Assembly (NCBI RefSeq): GCF_900095825.1 | Contig: NZ_LT608315.1 | Location: 510,318 to 574,317 of the forward strand | Reading direction: 5' to 3' | Source: Acidaminococcus massiliensis | Lineage (GTDB): Bacteria > Bacillota > Negativicutes > Acidaminococcales > Acidaminococcaceae | DNA length: 64,000 bases | Part shown: piece after piece, positions 34,876 to 43,262 of the stretch | How positions within the stretch are numbered: the first letter of the stretch is position 1 | Layout: every line of letters begins with the position of its first letter | Position numbers and translations under genes: made by a program | Notes under the pieces: model-generated | The model's input: the letters and a program-made list of their open reading frames with translations, nothing else | Told to the model about the DNA's origin: nothing | Databases searched by the model: none

Positions 34876-34922
34876 GTCAAAACATCTCCTTTAAAATATA
34901 ACAGTCAGGCCAAAGGCCTTTC

Positions 34923-36152
34923 TTACAGCAAACTGATGACACTGCTGACACCCAGGATCAGAGAGATGATGAAAATCGCTCCCCCCAGCACATTTTCCAG
35001 GGTGCTGTTGGCAAACTGCCCCATAATTTTCCGGCTGGCCGTCAGATAAATGGTCACTCCCACCACTACGGGCAGCACCACACCATTGACCATCTGGGCC
35101 GCCATGATGAGGGCAATGGGGTTGAACCCGGCACCGGCAATGATGATTCCGGTCAAAAGAACCAGGAAATTGGTGATGGTATACCGTTTGTCACTGCGGT
35201 TGGTTTCCCAGCCGAAAAGGCCGGCCAGTACATAGGAAACTCCCATAGGAGTGCAGACGGCGCTGGAAACCCCGGCGGCCACCAGACCGATGGCCATGAA
35301 AGGTTTGGCAAAGGTCCCCAGAGTGGGTTCCAGCTGGATGGACATGTCCATGGCGTTCCGGACAGGCATCCCCAGCATGACGGTTGCGGCCGTCACCATA
35401 ATGGCCCCGGTGACGATGCCGCCGATGATCATGGGAACATTGGTCCCGAACCGGCAGAGGGGCAGTTCATCGGTACTGTGCCAGGTCCGTTTGGCAGAAG
35501 CTGCATGGAGGAACATATTATAGGGCACCACAGTGGTCCCGATCAGGGACAGGCAGGTCATCAGACCACCCTTGGGAATGCTGGGCATACAGCCGGCCAG
35601 CAGTTTTCCCAGATCCGGTTTCACCACGAACATGGTCACCAGGAACACCACTGCCATGATGATGACACAGGCTCCCAACAGTTTTTCCAAGTATTTCAGG
35701 GCATCCCCGGCAAAGCTCAGGAGCAGCAGGATGCAAAGGCCCCATACGGGAGCGATGATCCGGGTAGAAATCCCCGTAAGGGCACTGATGCCGATGGCCG
35801 TCCCGGTCAGGTCCCCGCTCATATAGGCAAATCCGCCAATGGTGATGGCCACAGCCACCAGGCCGCACAGCAGAGTCCGCAGCACAGGGCGGTTCTCAAA
35901 ATCTTTCACCAGGTTCTGGGCCAGTCCCATCTGGGTCACGATTCCCAGCCGGGCTGCCATCCCCTGCATCACAATGACCGCAATGACTGAGAAAATGATG
36001 CACCAGAACAGCTGGAAACCATAATCGGCCCCGGCTTTGGTGGAACTGGTCACCGTCCCCGGCCCGATGAAGGAGCCTACGATCAGGAAACCAGGTCCCA
36101 ATGCTCCCAACTTTTCCTTTAGGGTAAACTGCTTTTCTTGTTTTTCTGCCAT
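34923..36152 (-). CDS. Nramp (SLC11)-family transporter lacking the canonical metal motif
   Basis: This integral membrane protein of 409 residues has about 11 TM helices with the Nramp fold: an inverted repeat, helix 1 followed by KAGADYGFQLFW, and helix 6 motif VVPYN. The helix 1 DPGN motif that binds Mn/Fe is replaced by GPGT (residues 30-33), and the helix 6 Met-Pro-His is Val-Pro-Tyr. The transition-metal ligands are thus absent and another substrate is likely. AAAGGGGAG supports ATG 36152. It is the first gene of the operon with the ureohydrolase-like enzyme, so it may supply that enzyme's substrate or cofactor. Confidence 0.85.
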   Translation of the reverse strand: MAEKQEKQFTLKEKLGALGPGFLIVGSFIGPGTVTSSTKAGADYGFQLFWCIIFSVIAVIVMQGMAARLGIVTQMGLAQNLVKDFENRPVLRTLLCGLVAVAITIGGFAYMSGDLTGTAIGISALTGISTRIIAPVWGLCILLLLSFAGDALKYLEKLLGACVIIMAVVFLVTMFVVKPDLGKLLAGCMPSIPKGGLMTCLSLIGTTVVPYNMFLHAASAKRTWHSTDELPLCRFGTNVPMIIGGIVTGAIMVTAATVMLGMPVRNAMDMSIQLEPTLGTFAKPFMAIGLVAAGVSSAVCTPMGVSYVLAGLFGWETNRSDKRYTITNFLVLLTGIIIAGAGFNPIALIMAAQMVNGVVLPVVVGVTIYLTASRKIMGQFANSTLENVLGGAIFIISLILGVSSVISLL

Positions 36153-36219
36153 TTTTTCTCCCCTTTTTTCAAAATAGTAAATCCTACGCCGCATTACCCT
36201 AGTGATTCACTTCTGTTTG

Positions 36220-36252
36220 ACTACATTGTCGTTTTTATTTTTGCATTGTAGT
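36220..36252. promoter_or_regulatory. Inverted repeat in the divergent Nramp/IclR intergenic region
   Basis: ACTACATTG (36220-36228) and CATTGTAGT (36244-36252) form a 9-bp dyad with one mismatch around a 15-nt T-rich spacer. It is a plausible operator for the IclR regulator. No other structure was recognised in 36153-36350. Confidence 0.5.
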
Positions 36253-36350
36253 TTTATACAGGTTTTATATCACCAATATTCCTGTTTGTCAATCAAAATC
36301 TTTTGTGTTACTCTAATTAAAGAAAATGGTCTGTCCAAAGGAGTTCTTTT

Positions 36351-37133
36351 ATGGAAAAAAAGTTACAAAAACCCATCCAGTCCATCCAGCGGGCCGTGCA
36401 GATCCTGGACTGCTTCACCCCTACGACGCCCAGTCTTCCCCTGGCCGCCATCAGTGAAAGGACCGGACTGAACATCAATACTGCCCGGGGCATCGTGAAC
36501 ACCCTGGTAGAAAGCCAGCTGCTCCTCCGTGACCGGGAAAGCGGCTTCTACAAACTGGGCTATTATTTTATGACCAAGGCTTCCATGATCCGTCAGGATA
36601 TCGACCGGTATGTGGAGCTCTTTAAGCCCTTGGTAGATGCGGTTGCTGAGAAATACCATTTTTCTGCCAGCCTCCAGATGGTCTACCAGAATCAGATTTT
36701 CAGCGTCTACTGTGCCTATCCCACCAAACAGGCCTACTACATCGTCATGAGTGAATACACGGATCTGCCCCTCCATGCCACCAGTTCCGGCAAACTGCTG
36801 CTCCTGGATGAAGTGACCCATGGCCGGGAAGAGCTGCTGGAACAGCTGGAATACCGGGCCTATACCCCCTGCAGCATCCAATCCAGCAGAGCGCTCCGGG
36901 AACAGCTGAAAGTCATCCAGGCAAACGGCTATGCTACGGAAATCGAAGAATTCTTCAATGACGTAGGCAGCCTGGCCGTCCCTTTGTACGATGAAAAAGG
37001 CCGTCTGCTGCTGACCATCAGTGCCACTTTCTTTGTCAAATCTCTGCCCCAGATCAAAGCGGATCTCCTGGCAGATTTCCAGAAAGCAGTACAGACCTGG
37101 AAACAGGCCTTACGAAAGGAGTCCATACAATGA
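36351..37133 (+). CDS. IclR-family transcriptional regulator
   Basis: This 260-residue protein has an N-terminal winged helix-turn-helix (about residues 8-65, QRAVQILDCFTPT...LAAISERTGLNINTARGIVNTLVE) and a C-terminal effector-binding domain with LPLHATSSGKLLLLDE and GYATEIEEFFNDVGSLAVPLYDEKG. These patterns are diagnostic of IclR/AllR/KdgR regulators. AAAGGAG precedes the ATG. Its stop overlaps the amidohydrolase start (ATGA), and it diverges from the Nramp/ureohydrolase operon. It probably controls both transcripts in response to a small acid or ureide. Confidence 0.92.
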   Translation: MEKKLQKPIQSIQRAVQILDCFTPTTPSLPLAAISERTGLNINTARGIVNTLVESQLLLRDRESGFYKLGYYFMTKASMIRQDIDRYVELFKPLVDAVAEKYHFSASLQMVYQNQIFSVYCAYPTKQAYYIVMSEYTDLPLHATSSGKLLLLDEVTHGREELLEQLEYRAYTPCSIQSSRALREQLKVIQANGYATEIEEFFNDVGSLAVPLYDEKGRLLLTISATFFVKSLPQIKADLLADFQKAVQTWKQALRKESIQ

Positions 37134-38353
37134 AAACACTGCAAACCATCTGGCAGGAACTCTTCCAACCGCTTTCGGCTTTTGGTTATGAAAAAGGCCA
37201 GGGGACTACCCGGCTTTCCTGGTCCAAGCCTTTCCTAGAAGCCCAGCAGTATCTGCGCCATTATGGTGAGGCCATCGGCCTCCAGTGCAGGCGGGATGGC
37301 TGGGGCAACCTGCTCATGACCGTACCGGGAGAAACGGATCTTCCGCCGGTGTATACCGGATCCCATCTGGATTCCGTCCCCCATGGGGGAAAATATGACG
37401 GGGCCCTGGGCATCACTGTCCCGCTGGCCATCGCAGCCGCCTGGCACGAGAAGGGATTCCGTCCCTACCGGCCGCTGACCATCATCGCCTTTGCAGAAGA
37501 AGAAGGGACCCGCTTCGGGACACCCTGCCTGGGCAGCCAGGCCATGGCCGGAAAACTCCAGGGCAAAGATCCTGACCGTTTCGTGACAGCAGAAGGCCGT
37601 ACCCTGTCCCAACTGCTCCAGGAAGCCGGCTTGGAAGGGGATCCCTTTGCACCCCATCTGCTGCCTGGAAAATGTTTCTTGGAACTCCATATCGAACAAG
37701 GGCGGGCGCTGGAAGATGCCAAACTGCCCCTGGGAATCGTTTCTGCCATTGTAGGTATCCGCCACTTCACCGTGACCATCACCGGCACAGCCAACCATGC
37801 CGGCACCACGGCTATGAAAGACCGGAAGGATGCCCTGGCAGCCGCCGCCCGGTGGATCTCTGCCGTATTTGAGAAAGCCCTGGCTTCCCAGCAGCAGTAT
37901 GTGGCTACCGTAGGCCATATCCGGGTCTTCCCGGATGCCGGGAATGTGGTCCCAGGGAAAGCCGAGCTGTCTCTGGAAATCCGTTCTGCCAGCGATCAAA
38001 CCATGGATGTTGCCCTGGCAGAATTCCAAGAAGAGCTCCAGAAAATCGCCCGGACCTTCCAGGTCACATTCCAGTGGAAGCAGCTGGACCAGATCCCGCC
38101 CCTGCCCATGGAGCAAAGCCTGATGGATCTTTTCGAACAGGAGGCCCAGGACTTGAAGATCCCTTATCAGATCCAGCCCAGCTGGGCCGGCCACGATTCC
38201 ATGATCCTGGGGCATGAACTGCCCACAGCCATGCTCTTCGTCCCCAGCGTAAAAGGGATCAGCCATTCTCCGGACGAATATACGGAGCCAGGACCCATCG
38301 GCCAGGCAGCAGAAGTACTGGAAAGGGTTTTGAAAAAATTGACAGCAAAATAA
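37130..38353 (+). CDS. M20C Zn-dependent amidohydrolase (N-carbamoyl-amino-acid / allantoate type)
   Basis: This cytosolic metallo-amidohydrolase has 407 residues. It has GSHLDSVPHGGKYDGALG (first His and bridging Asp), FAEEEGTRF (acid pair), LHIEQG (His), a dimer-lid domain near GTANHAGTTAMKDRKDA, and C-terminal GISHSPDE (His). Those are the full metal ligands of the beta-ureidopropionase, N-carbamoyl-L-amino acid hydrolase and allantoate amidohydrolase group. It is translationally coupled to the IclR gene. With the ureohydrolase-like enzyme next door, degradation of a ureido or guanidino compound yielding ammonia and CO2 or urea is inferred. Confidence 0.9.
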   Translation: MKTLQTIWQELFQPLSAFGYEKGQGTTRLSWSKPFLEAQQYLRHYGEAIGLQCRRDGWGNLLMTVPGETDLPPVYTGSHLDSVPHGGKYDGALGITVPLAIAAAWHEKGFRPYRPLTIIAFAEEEGTRFGTPCLGSQAMAGKLQGKDPDRFVTAEGRTLSQLLQEAGLEGDPFAPHLLPGKCFLELHIEQGRALEDAKLPLGIVSAIVGIRHFTVTITGTANHAGTTAMKDRKDALAAAARWISAVFEKALASQQQYVATVGHIRVFPDAGNVVPGKAELSLEIRSASDQTMDVALAEFQEELQKIARTFQVTFQWKQLDQIPPLPMEQSLMDLFEQEAQDLKIPYQIQPSWAGHDSMILGHELPTAMLFVPSVKGISHSPDEYTEPGPIGQAAEVLERVLKKLTAK

Positions 38354-38398
38354 AAAACAAGGGGTGCTGCACAAAACGTACAGCACCCCTTGTTTTTT
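38352..38398. terminator. Bidirectional terminator between convergent genes
   Basis: Perfect 18-bp arms 38352-38369 and 38381-38398 (core GGGGTGCTG / CAGCACCCC) have A6 on one side and T6 on the other. It serves both the amidohydrolase and the converging MalY/PatB gene. Confidence 0.93.
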
Positions 38399-38401
38399 CC
38401 G

Positions 38402-39592
38402 TTATTTTACATATTTCCCATATGCCTTTTCCATCCGTTCCAGGGCTTCCTGGATATACCGGGTGGGACAGGCCAGGTTCCACCGCTCGAAGCCTTCTCC
38501 CTGTTTTCCAAAGATGTATCCTTCATCAAAGAAAAGCCGGGCCTCCTGGCGGTTGATCCGTTCCAGTTCCTTATGATCCAATCCCAGGCCCCGCCAATCC
38601 ATCCAAAGCAGATAAGTCCCCTCCAGCCGTTTGACTTTGATCTGGGGGAATTTCTGCGCCATGGATCCAACAACCAGTTTCCGGTTGGCATCGATGACCT
38701 GGAGACATTGATCCAGCCAATCCTCACAGTGCCGGTAGGCGGTCTCACAGGCAAGATATCCCAGGAGATTGCACTTGGGATTGGGGTTGATTTCTTTTAA
38801 GTACGCCATATACTGAGCCCGCAGCGAAGCATTGGGGATGAAGATGTTGGAAGTCTGCAGCCCGGCCAAATTGAAGGTCTTGCTGGGAGCCGTCAGCACC
38901 AAACAGTTCTGCCCGGCTTCTTGGGAAAGAGAGGCGTAAACCGTATGCTCATAACCTGGCATGATCAGATCATCGTGGATTTCGTCAGAGACCACCAAGA
39001 CTCCATTGGCCAGACAGATTTCGGAAATCTTCTGGAGTTCCTCCTGGGTCCAGACCCGACCGGTAGGATTGTGAGGACTGCAGAGGATCAGCATCTTGGT
39101 CCGGTACGCTTTGGCCTTTTGCTCGAAATCGGCAAAATCGATTCCATAACTGTCCCCCTGCTCCACCAGCGGGCAGTCCACCAGCTGCCGTCCCGTATCC
39201 AGGACCGCATGGTACATGGGATAGTAGACCGGAGTCAGCAGCATGACTCCATCTCCCGGCTGGGTATAGGCTTTCACCGCTGTGAAGAAAGCATCCACCA
39301 CCCCATGGGAAGGACATATCCATTCCGGTTTGGCTGCCCAGTGATGCCGTTTTTCCTGCCATGCACAGCAGGCTTCCCGATAAGATGCCGTGGGATTGGC
39401 ATACCCCAGCACAAAATCATCGATTTCTTTCTTCAATGCTTCTTTGATTTCCGGCGCCGTTTCCAGTTCCATATCCGCTACAGAAAAAGGAATGATGTCT
39501 TCCTCCGGACGGACCCCATACCGTGCCATTTCCTGCCATTTAAAGGACCCTTTCCCATACCGTTTGTTGATGGTGGTAAAATTGTATGCCAT
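38402..39592 (-). CDS. MalY/PatB-family PLP enzyme (C-S beta-lyase / aminotransferase), copy 1
   Basis: This fold-type I PLP enzyme has 396 residues. It has SVADMELETAPEI at the N-terminus, CSPHNPTGRVWT, DEIHDDL (the Asp that contacts pyridine N) and the Schiff-base Lys in APSKTFNLAGLQ. MalY/PatB proteins cleave cystathionine or cysteine conjugates, or transaminate. AGGAGT precedes the ATG. A paralogue lies at 44721-45905. The gene directly upstream on the same strand was cut off by insertion of the IS element in the intergenic terminator. Confidence 0.9.
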   Translation of the reverse strand: MAYNFTTINKRYGKGSFKWQEMARYGVRPEEDIIPFSVADMELETAPEIKEALKKEIDDFVLGYANPTASYREACCAWQEKRHHWAAKPEWICPSHGVVDAFFTAVKAYTQPGDGVMLLTPVYYPMYHAVLDTGRQLVDCPLVEQGDSYGIDFADFEQKAKAYRTKMLILCSPHNPTGRVWTQEELQKISEICLANGVLVVSDEIHDDLIMPGYEHTVYASLSQEAGQNCLVLTAPSKTFNLAGLQTSNIFIPNASLRAQYMAYLKEINPNPKCNLLGYLACETAYRHCEDWLDQCLQVIDANRKLVVGSMAQKFPQIKVKRLEGTYLLWMDWRGLGLDHKELERINRQEARLFFDEGYIFGKQGEGFERWNLACPTRYIQEALERMEKAYGKYVK

Positions 39593-39746
39593 AGGATACT
39601 CCTCCCCAGTCTTTTTTTATTATTCTAGCTTCCTGAGAAGGATTTATCAATAAGCAGGAAAAGGGGCTGTTGCAAACGCAGCAGTGATGTGACCCCAAAA
39701 AGTTAGACCTTAGTAACGAGATGGTTTTTACTGTCTCGTTACTTTT

Positions 39747-40592
39747 TTATGCTGCCAGCAAAGAAAGCCTGTATTGAACAGGACTTTTCCAGCCCAGTTT
39801 TTCCTTGATCCTTTGTTCGTTATAGTATTTGATGTATCGTTCGATAGCGGCTTTTAGTTCTTCGTAGCTGTAGTAGATCACTCCATAATACATTTCCTGT
39901 TTCATTAAGCCGAAAAAGTTTTCCATTACAGCGTTATCATGACAGTTACCCTTTCGAGACATGCTCTGAAAAATTCGTTCTTTTTTTAGTTTCCTGGTAT
40001 AGGCCTTCATTTGGTATGCCCAGCCCTGATCGGAGTGAAACGTTCTTCGATATGGACAATCAGCAGTAATTTCGATTGCTTCAGCTTGAGCTTCCAGTAT
40101 GCTTTCAGCCGAAGGACGTTTGGCTATTCCATAGCTGATGATTTCATCATCGAACATGTCCAGGAAAGGATCCAGATAAAGCTTGTGCAGGGTCAGATGT
40201 CCCTGTGTATCTACTTCATAATATTTGAATTCTGAAGTATCGGTCGTAATCTTCTGATGTGGGATATTCGTCTCAAAACGACGATGTATTCTATTCGGAG
40301 CAATGGTCCCTACCTTACCCTTATAGGAACTGTATTTACGGCTTTTCCGGGTAAAGGATGTTACCTGAAGGCTCAGTTTCTGCATGATACGTTGAACTTT
40401 CTTCTTGTTCACGCAAATCCCTTGATTCTTCAGCTCACCGGTCATGCGCCGATATCCATAATCTTTATGCTGGCTGCGGATTTCCTGTATTTTGTCCTCT
40501 ACTTCCTGGTCTGGATTCACGCGGTCAAACCGTTTCTGCCAGTACATATAGGTCGCTTTGGGCATTTGAGTATAGGAGAGAAGGTCTTTCAA
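39747..40592 (-). CDS. IS3-family transposase OrfB (rve/DDE domain)
   Basis: This is the catalytic part of the transposase (281 residues from a TTG). It has an HTH_21-like region (YGYRRMTGEL) and an RNase H-fold with Asp in TTDTSEF, Asp in HSDQGW and Glu in NAVMENFFGLMKQE. All three metal ligands are present. The frame is open upstream of 40592 and continues in the -1 frame relative to OrfA back to a T TTT TTA heptamer at 40679-40685, so the active product is probably an OrfAB fusion made by -1 frameshifting. Confidence 0.93.
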   Translation of the reverse strand: MKDLLSYTQMPKATYMYWQKRFDRVNPDQEVEDKIQEIRSQHKDYGYRRMTGELKNQGICVNKKKVQRIMQKLSLQVTSFTRKSRKYSSYKGKVGTIAPNRIHRRFETNIPHQKITTDTSEFKYYEVDTQGHLTLHKLYLDPFLDMFDDEIISYGIAKRPSAESILEAQAEAIEITADCPYRRTFHSDQGWAYQMKAYTRKLKKERIFQSMSRKGNCHDNAVMENFFGLMKQEMYYGVIYYSYEELKAAIERYIKYYNEQRIKEKLGWKSPVQYRLSLLAA

Positions 40593-41167
40593 TTTGAATG
40601 ATCTTCGGAGACTGGAGATGATTTTCGCAACTCTCTCATTTTTGCTTCGTCCTCTAAACGCAGTCTCCTCAGTTCTTTTAAAAAAGCATTCTCTATACGG
40701 AGTTTAAGATTTTCATCCTCTAACTCCTTGACATGTTCCACACTGATGTCGACCATCGGCTGCTGAACCTGGGTATCTGTTTTTTTGGTTTGAGATTTGT
40801 TCAAAGTTCTCTTCCTGCCTTTTTTATGTGACCGTAAAGCATCTGGTCCCGCAATTCTAAATTCATTGACCCATCTGGCAATCATTGATGGGTTGTTGAT
40901 CCCTACTTGAATTGCTAGTTCCTGATATGAGATTTCATTTGTTAAGTAAGACTCTACCACAGAAAGTTTTTCTTTGAAAGAGTATATTTTTTGAGAGCGG
41001 GATCTTTTCAGTCCATCATCACCAAATGCCTTGTAAGCAGCAACCCACTTTAGCAGCTGGCTGCTACTTGCCATCCCATATTTACGTGAAATAGAAATAC
41101 ACCCTTCGTCACTGTTCAAATATTCCAGTACTATTTTTTTCTTAAATTCATAGCTGTGTTTTGCCAT
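40589..41167 (-). CDS. IS3-family transposase OrfA (HTH) with -1 frameshift site
   Basis: This 192-residue DNA-binding subunit has two helix-turn-helix units (about residues 5-50 and 65-110) and a C-terminal coiled coil (HVKELEDENLKLRIENAFLKEL) for multimerisation. The sequence T TTT TTA at 40679-40685, in the codon phase GCT TTT TTA, is a classical slippery heptamer. The -1 frame is open from there through OrfB with no stop. ORF length and order are as in IS150-type elements. Confidence 0.92.
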   Translation of the reverse strand: MAKHSYEFKKKIVLEYLNSDEGCISISRKYGMASSSQLLKWVAAYKAFGDDGLKRSRSQKIYSFKEKLSVVESYLTNEISYQELAIQVGINNPSMIARWVNEFRIAGPDALRSHKKGRKRTLNKSQTKKTDTQVQQPMVDISVEHVKELEDENLKLRIENAFLKELRRLRLEDEAKMRELRKSSPVSEDHSN

Positions 41168-41235
41168 AAAAAACTGACCCTCAATTGTTAGATTTTTGGT
41201 CTAACAATTGGGGGTCAGCTCACAGCCCCTCCCTT

Positions 41236-41397
41236 TTATACCCTAAATTCCCGTCTTACCATCCCCGGGACCTCCACTTCATACCCGGTGATCTTGGATT
41301 CTGCCGTACTGGAGTCCAGCGTCCCCAGGGTCAGGATTTCCAACAAGATTTCCAATTTTTTCGTCATCGCATAACCGCTCTTGGCTGTCATTCCCAT
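41236..41397 (-). CDS. Small protein, 53 residues, unknown
   Basis: This short ORF starts at an ATG with AGGAGGG 7 nt upstream. It encodes MGMTAKSGYAMTKKLEILLE and continues to an Arg-rich C-terminus ending FRV. It begins with the same MGM-x-x-K pattern as the next small ORF upstream and shares a following Leu-rich helix, so the two may be paralogues in one transcript. I do not recognise a family. It has no TM segment. Ideas such as a peptide precursor or a regulatory protein have no modification gene nearby to support them. Confidence 0.6.
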   Translation of the reverse strand: MGMTAKSGYAMTKKLEILLEILTLGTLDSSTAESKITGYEVEVPGMVRREFRV

Positions 41398-41445
41398 GAT
41401 CCATCCCTCCTGCTCTCTTACTTTTCTGCCAGGGACCGATTCCTT

Positions 41446-41598
41446 TTATTCGAAATCGAAATATCCCATGGGATCCCAGTCCTTCAGACTGGGGACATCG
41501 CTTCCGGACAGGCTGGGAGCGAACAGTTCCAGGATCTTCTCTTCTACACCAGCGGTTTCTTTGCGAGCCATTGTTTCCACTTTGCTATTCATTCCCAT
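41446..41598 (-). CDS. Small acidic protein, 50 residues, unknown
   Basis: The ATG at 41598 is preceded by AAAGGAGGG at ideal spacing. The product starts MGMNSKVETMARKE, has a helix VEEKILELF and an acidic, aromatic tail ending MGYFDFE. TATAAT on the minus strand about 40-50 bp upstream of the start makes a good -10 element. The conserved start, ribosome site and promoter argue that it is real although short. It lies downstream of rpoN after a strong terminator. Function unknown. Confidence 0.62.
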   Translation of the reverse strand: MGMNSKVETMARKETAGVEEKILELFAPSLSGSDVPSLKDWDPMGYFDFE

Positions 41599-41753
41599 AA
41601 TAACCCTCCTTTTTCGTTCGGTTATTTCCGAACTATCTTTATTATAACTTATAAATAGTTTATGTATAGTGTTTCACATTTCGTTCACATTTCATTGTTT
41701 CATTTGCGTTTGAATTGTAAATAGTTTTACGGAATTTAAGATAATTTAAAAAA

Positions 41754-41789
41754 GGCTGTGAAAAAATGATTTCTCATTTTTTCACAGCC
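41754..41789 (-). terminator. rpoN terminator
   Basis: Perfect 16-bp arms GGCTGTGAAAAAATGA and complement with a 4-nt loop are followed on the minus strand by TTTTTTAAATT. The AT-rich stretch 41640-41753 carries the promoter of the small-protein genes. Confidence 0.9.
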
Positions 41790-41792
41790 CCT

Positions 41793-43130
41793 TTACCACT
41801 CTTTTCTCGCGCTTTTGTCTCCGATGCCCATCTTGACCCGATACTTGTTCACCGTCCGCCGGGCCATGCGGATGCCCTGCCGGGCCAGGGCATCACAGAT
41901 TCCCTGGTCACTGAGAGGTTTCCGCTTGTCTTCTTCTTCGATTACTTTCCGGATCAGCTCCTGGAGTTTTTCCTCGGTCACCGCCCCCGCAGACTGGGTA
42001 ACCGCCTGTCCTACCAAGAAGCTCCCTGCTGGAAAGCTTCCCCAGCGGCAGGCAATGACCTTATGCTGGAGGGCCCGGCTCACCGTAGAAATGGCCAGCC
42101 CTGTCTCTTCTGCCAGATCAGCCAGTTTCAAAGGCTGCCGGTGCCCGGGTCCCAGCCGGAAGAAAGGTTCCTGATGGCTTACCAGAGCCTGGAACACCAA
42201 CAGCAGGGTCTGCTGCCGTTCTTTCAGCATCTGCTGGAGCTGCCGGGCTTTTCCCAGCTGCTCCTTCAGGTAGGCTTTTACCTGCCCATTCCCCTGCTCT
42301 CCGGCCCAGTCCAGATATTCCTGGTTCAGGACGAATTTCCGTCCCCAGGTATCGTACACCGTGACTTGCAGCCCTGCTCCAGTATCATCCACCCGGGCAT
42401 CCTCCCGCTGGTACACCACTGGTCCGGCTTCCGCAAACCGGGCTCCCGGCTTGGGATCTAAAGCACAGATCTGGGCTTTGGCATCCAGGACTTCCCGAGC
42501 CGTCACATGGAATTTCCTAGCCAAGGCCGGGATTTGGTTCTGTCCCAACTGTTCCAGTCCCGACTGGATGATCTTCCGTGCCAGTTCCGTCCCCTCCGGT
42601 GCCTGTTCCAGCTGCAGCAGCAGGCACTGGGAAAGATTCTGTGCCCCTACTCCTGCCGGCTCCAGCTGCTGGACCTTTTGCAGCGCCTGCAAGACCTGCT
42701 CTTCAGGAACTCCAAAGGCCCGGGCGGTTTCTTCCACACTCTCCGTCCACCAGCCCCGGCTGTCCAGGGTCCCCGCAATATAAAAAGCCAGGGCCCGCTC
42801 TTGATCAGACAAAGACAGGCAGCCCAGCTGTTCTTCCACCACCTGCTGGAGAGTCTTTTCCTGCCGGGAAGCATTGGCCACCGGATCCGGAAGGGGGTCA
42901 TCCTCCTTATCCCGGATCCGTTTCCCCCGATATGCTTCCTGGGCCGTTTCCTGCCAGGCCGGACCTGTCACTTCACTGGGGAATTCCAGGAGAGGATTGG
43001 CCTCCACCGCCTCCTGGACGTACTGTTCCAGTTCCAGGGCTCCCAGTTGGAGCAGTTTCATCTGCTGGACCAGATGGAGATTCAGCTGCTGTTTCTGCTG
43101 GGGAGCCAGTGTCAATTTGGTGATGCCCAT
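41793..43130 (-). CDS. rpoN: RNA polymerase sigma-54 factor
   Basis: This is the alternative sigma factor that recognises -24/-12 promoters and needs AAA+ activators. The 445-residue protein has the Gln/Leu-rich activator-interaction region at the N-terminus (QQKQQLNLHLVQQMKLLQL), the core-binding region, the HTH near residues 340-380 and the RpoN box ARRTVNKYR near the C-terminus, which reads the -24 element. ATG 43130 gives the usual start, but AAGGAGG is about 12 nt away, slightly far. It supports the functional reading of the promoters at 2.9 and 3.16 kb. The neighbouring genes are not the usual hpf/ptsN set. Confidence 0.96.
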   Translation of the reverse strand: MGITKLTLAPQQKQQLNLHLVQQMKLLQLGALELEQYVQEAVEANPLLEFPSEVTGPAWQETAQEAYRGKRIRDKEDDPLPDPVANASRQEKTLQQVVEEQLGCLSLSDQERALAFYIAGTLDSRGWWTESVEETARAFGVPEEQVLQALQKVQQLEPAGVGAQNLSQCLLLQLEQAPEGTELARKIIQSGLEQLGQNQIPALARKFHVTAREVLDAKAQICALDPKPGARFAEAGPVVYQREDARVDDTGAGLQVTVYDTWGRKFVLNQEYLDWAGEQGNGQVKAYLKEQLGKARQLQQMLKERQQTLLLVFQALVSHQEPFFRLGPGHRQPLKLADLAEETGLAISTVSRALQHKVIACRWGSFPAGSFLVGQAVTQSAGAVTEEKLQELIRKVIEEEDKRKPLSDQGICDALARQGIRMARRTVNKYRVKMGIGDKSARKEW

Positions 43131-43169
43131 AATGAGAGAGGGCCTCCTTTCTTCCATAGTTTTTGTATA

Positions 43170-43197
43170 AAAAAATCCCATAGCCTGTAAGGGCTAT
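43170..43197 (-). terminator. Terminator after AAA+ ATPase gene
   Basis: ATAGCC (43180-43185) and GGCTAT (43192-43197) form a short stem followed on the minus strand by GGGATTTTTTT. It separates the ATPase gene from rpoN. Confidence 0.65.
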
Positions 43198-43262
43198 TAG
43201 GATCAGGATCCAGGAGATTGGATACGATAAGTATACCATTTCCACCCCGCATTGGGGAAGGG

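Larger units (their letters stand above)
39685..41222 (-). mobile_element. IS3-family (IS150-like) insertion sequence, 1538 bp, inserted in a terminator hairpin
   Basis: The terminal inverted repeats start TGATGTGACCCC at the left end and TGAGCTGACCCC at the right end, and continue with GTTAGAC. A 3-bp direct repeat CAG flanks it (39682-39684 and 41223-41225). Two overlapping transposase frames are present with an intact DDE catalytic set. Removing the element and one CAG restores GGGGCTGTTGC-aaac-GCAGCAGCCCC, a complete terminator stem of the local family, so the insertion split it. A 19-bp imperfect dyad just inside the right end (41174-41218) may block translation of orfA from external transcripts. 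Confidence 0.93.

Noticed and set aside
34923-36152. Annotation as Mn transporter MntH
   Set aside because: The DPGN and MPH metal-binding motifs are replaced by GPGT and VPY.
39690-41217. IS boundaries set at TGACCCC ... GGGGTCA
   Set aside because: No target duplication flanks these positions; extending 5 bp on each side gives matching TGA ends and a CAG duplication.
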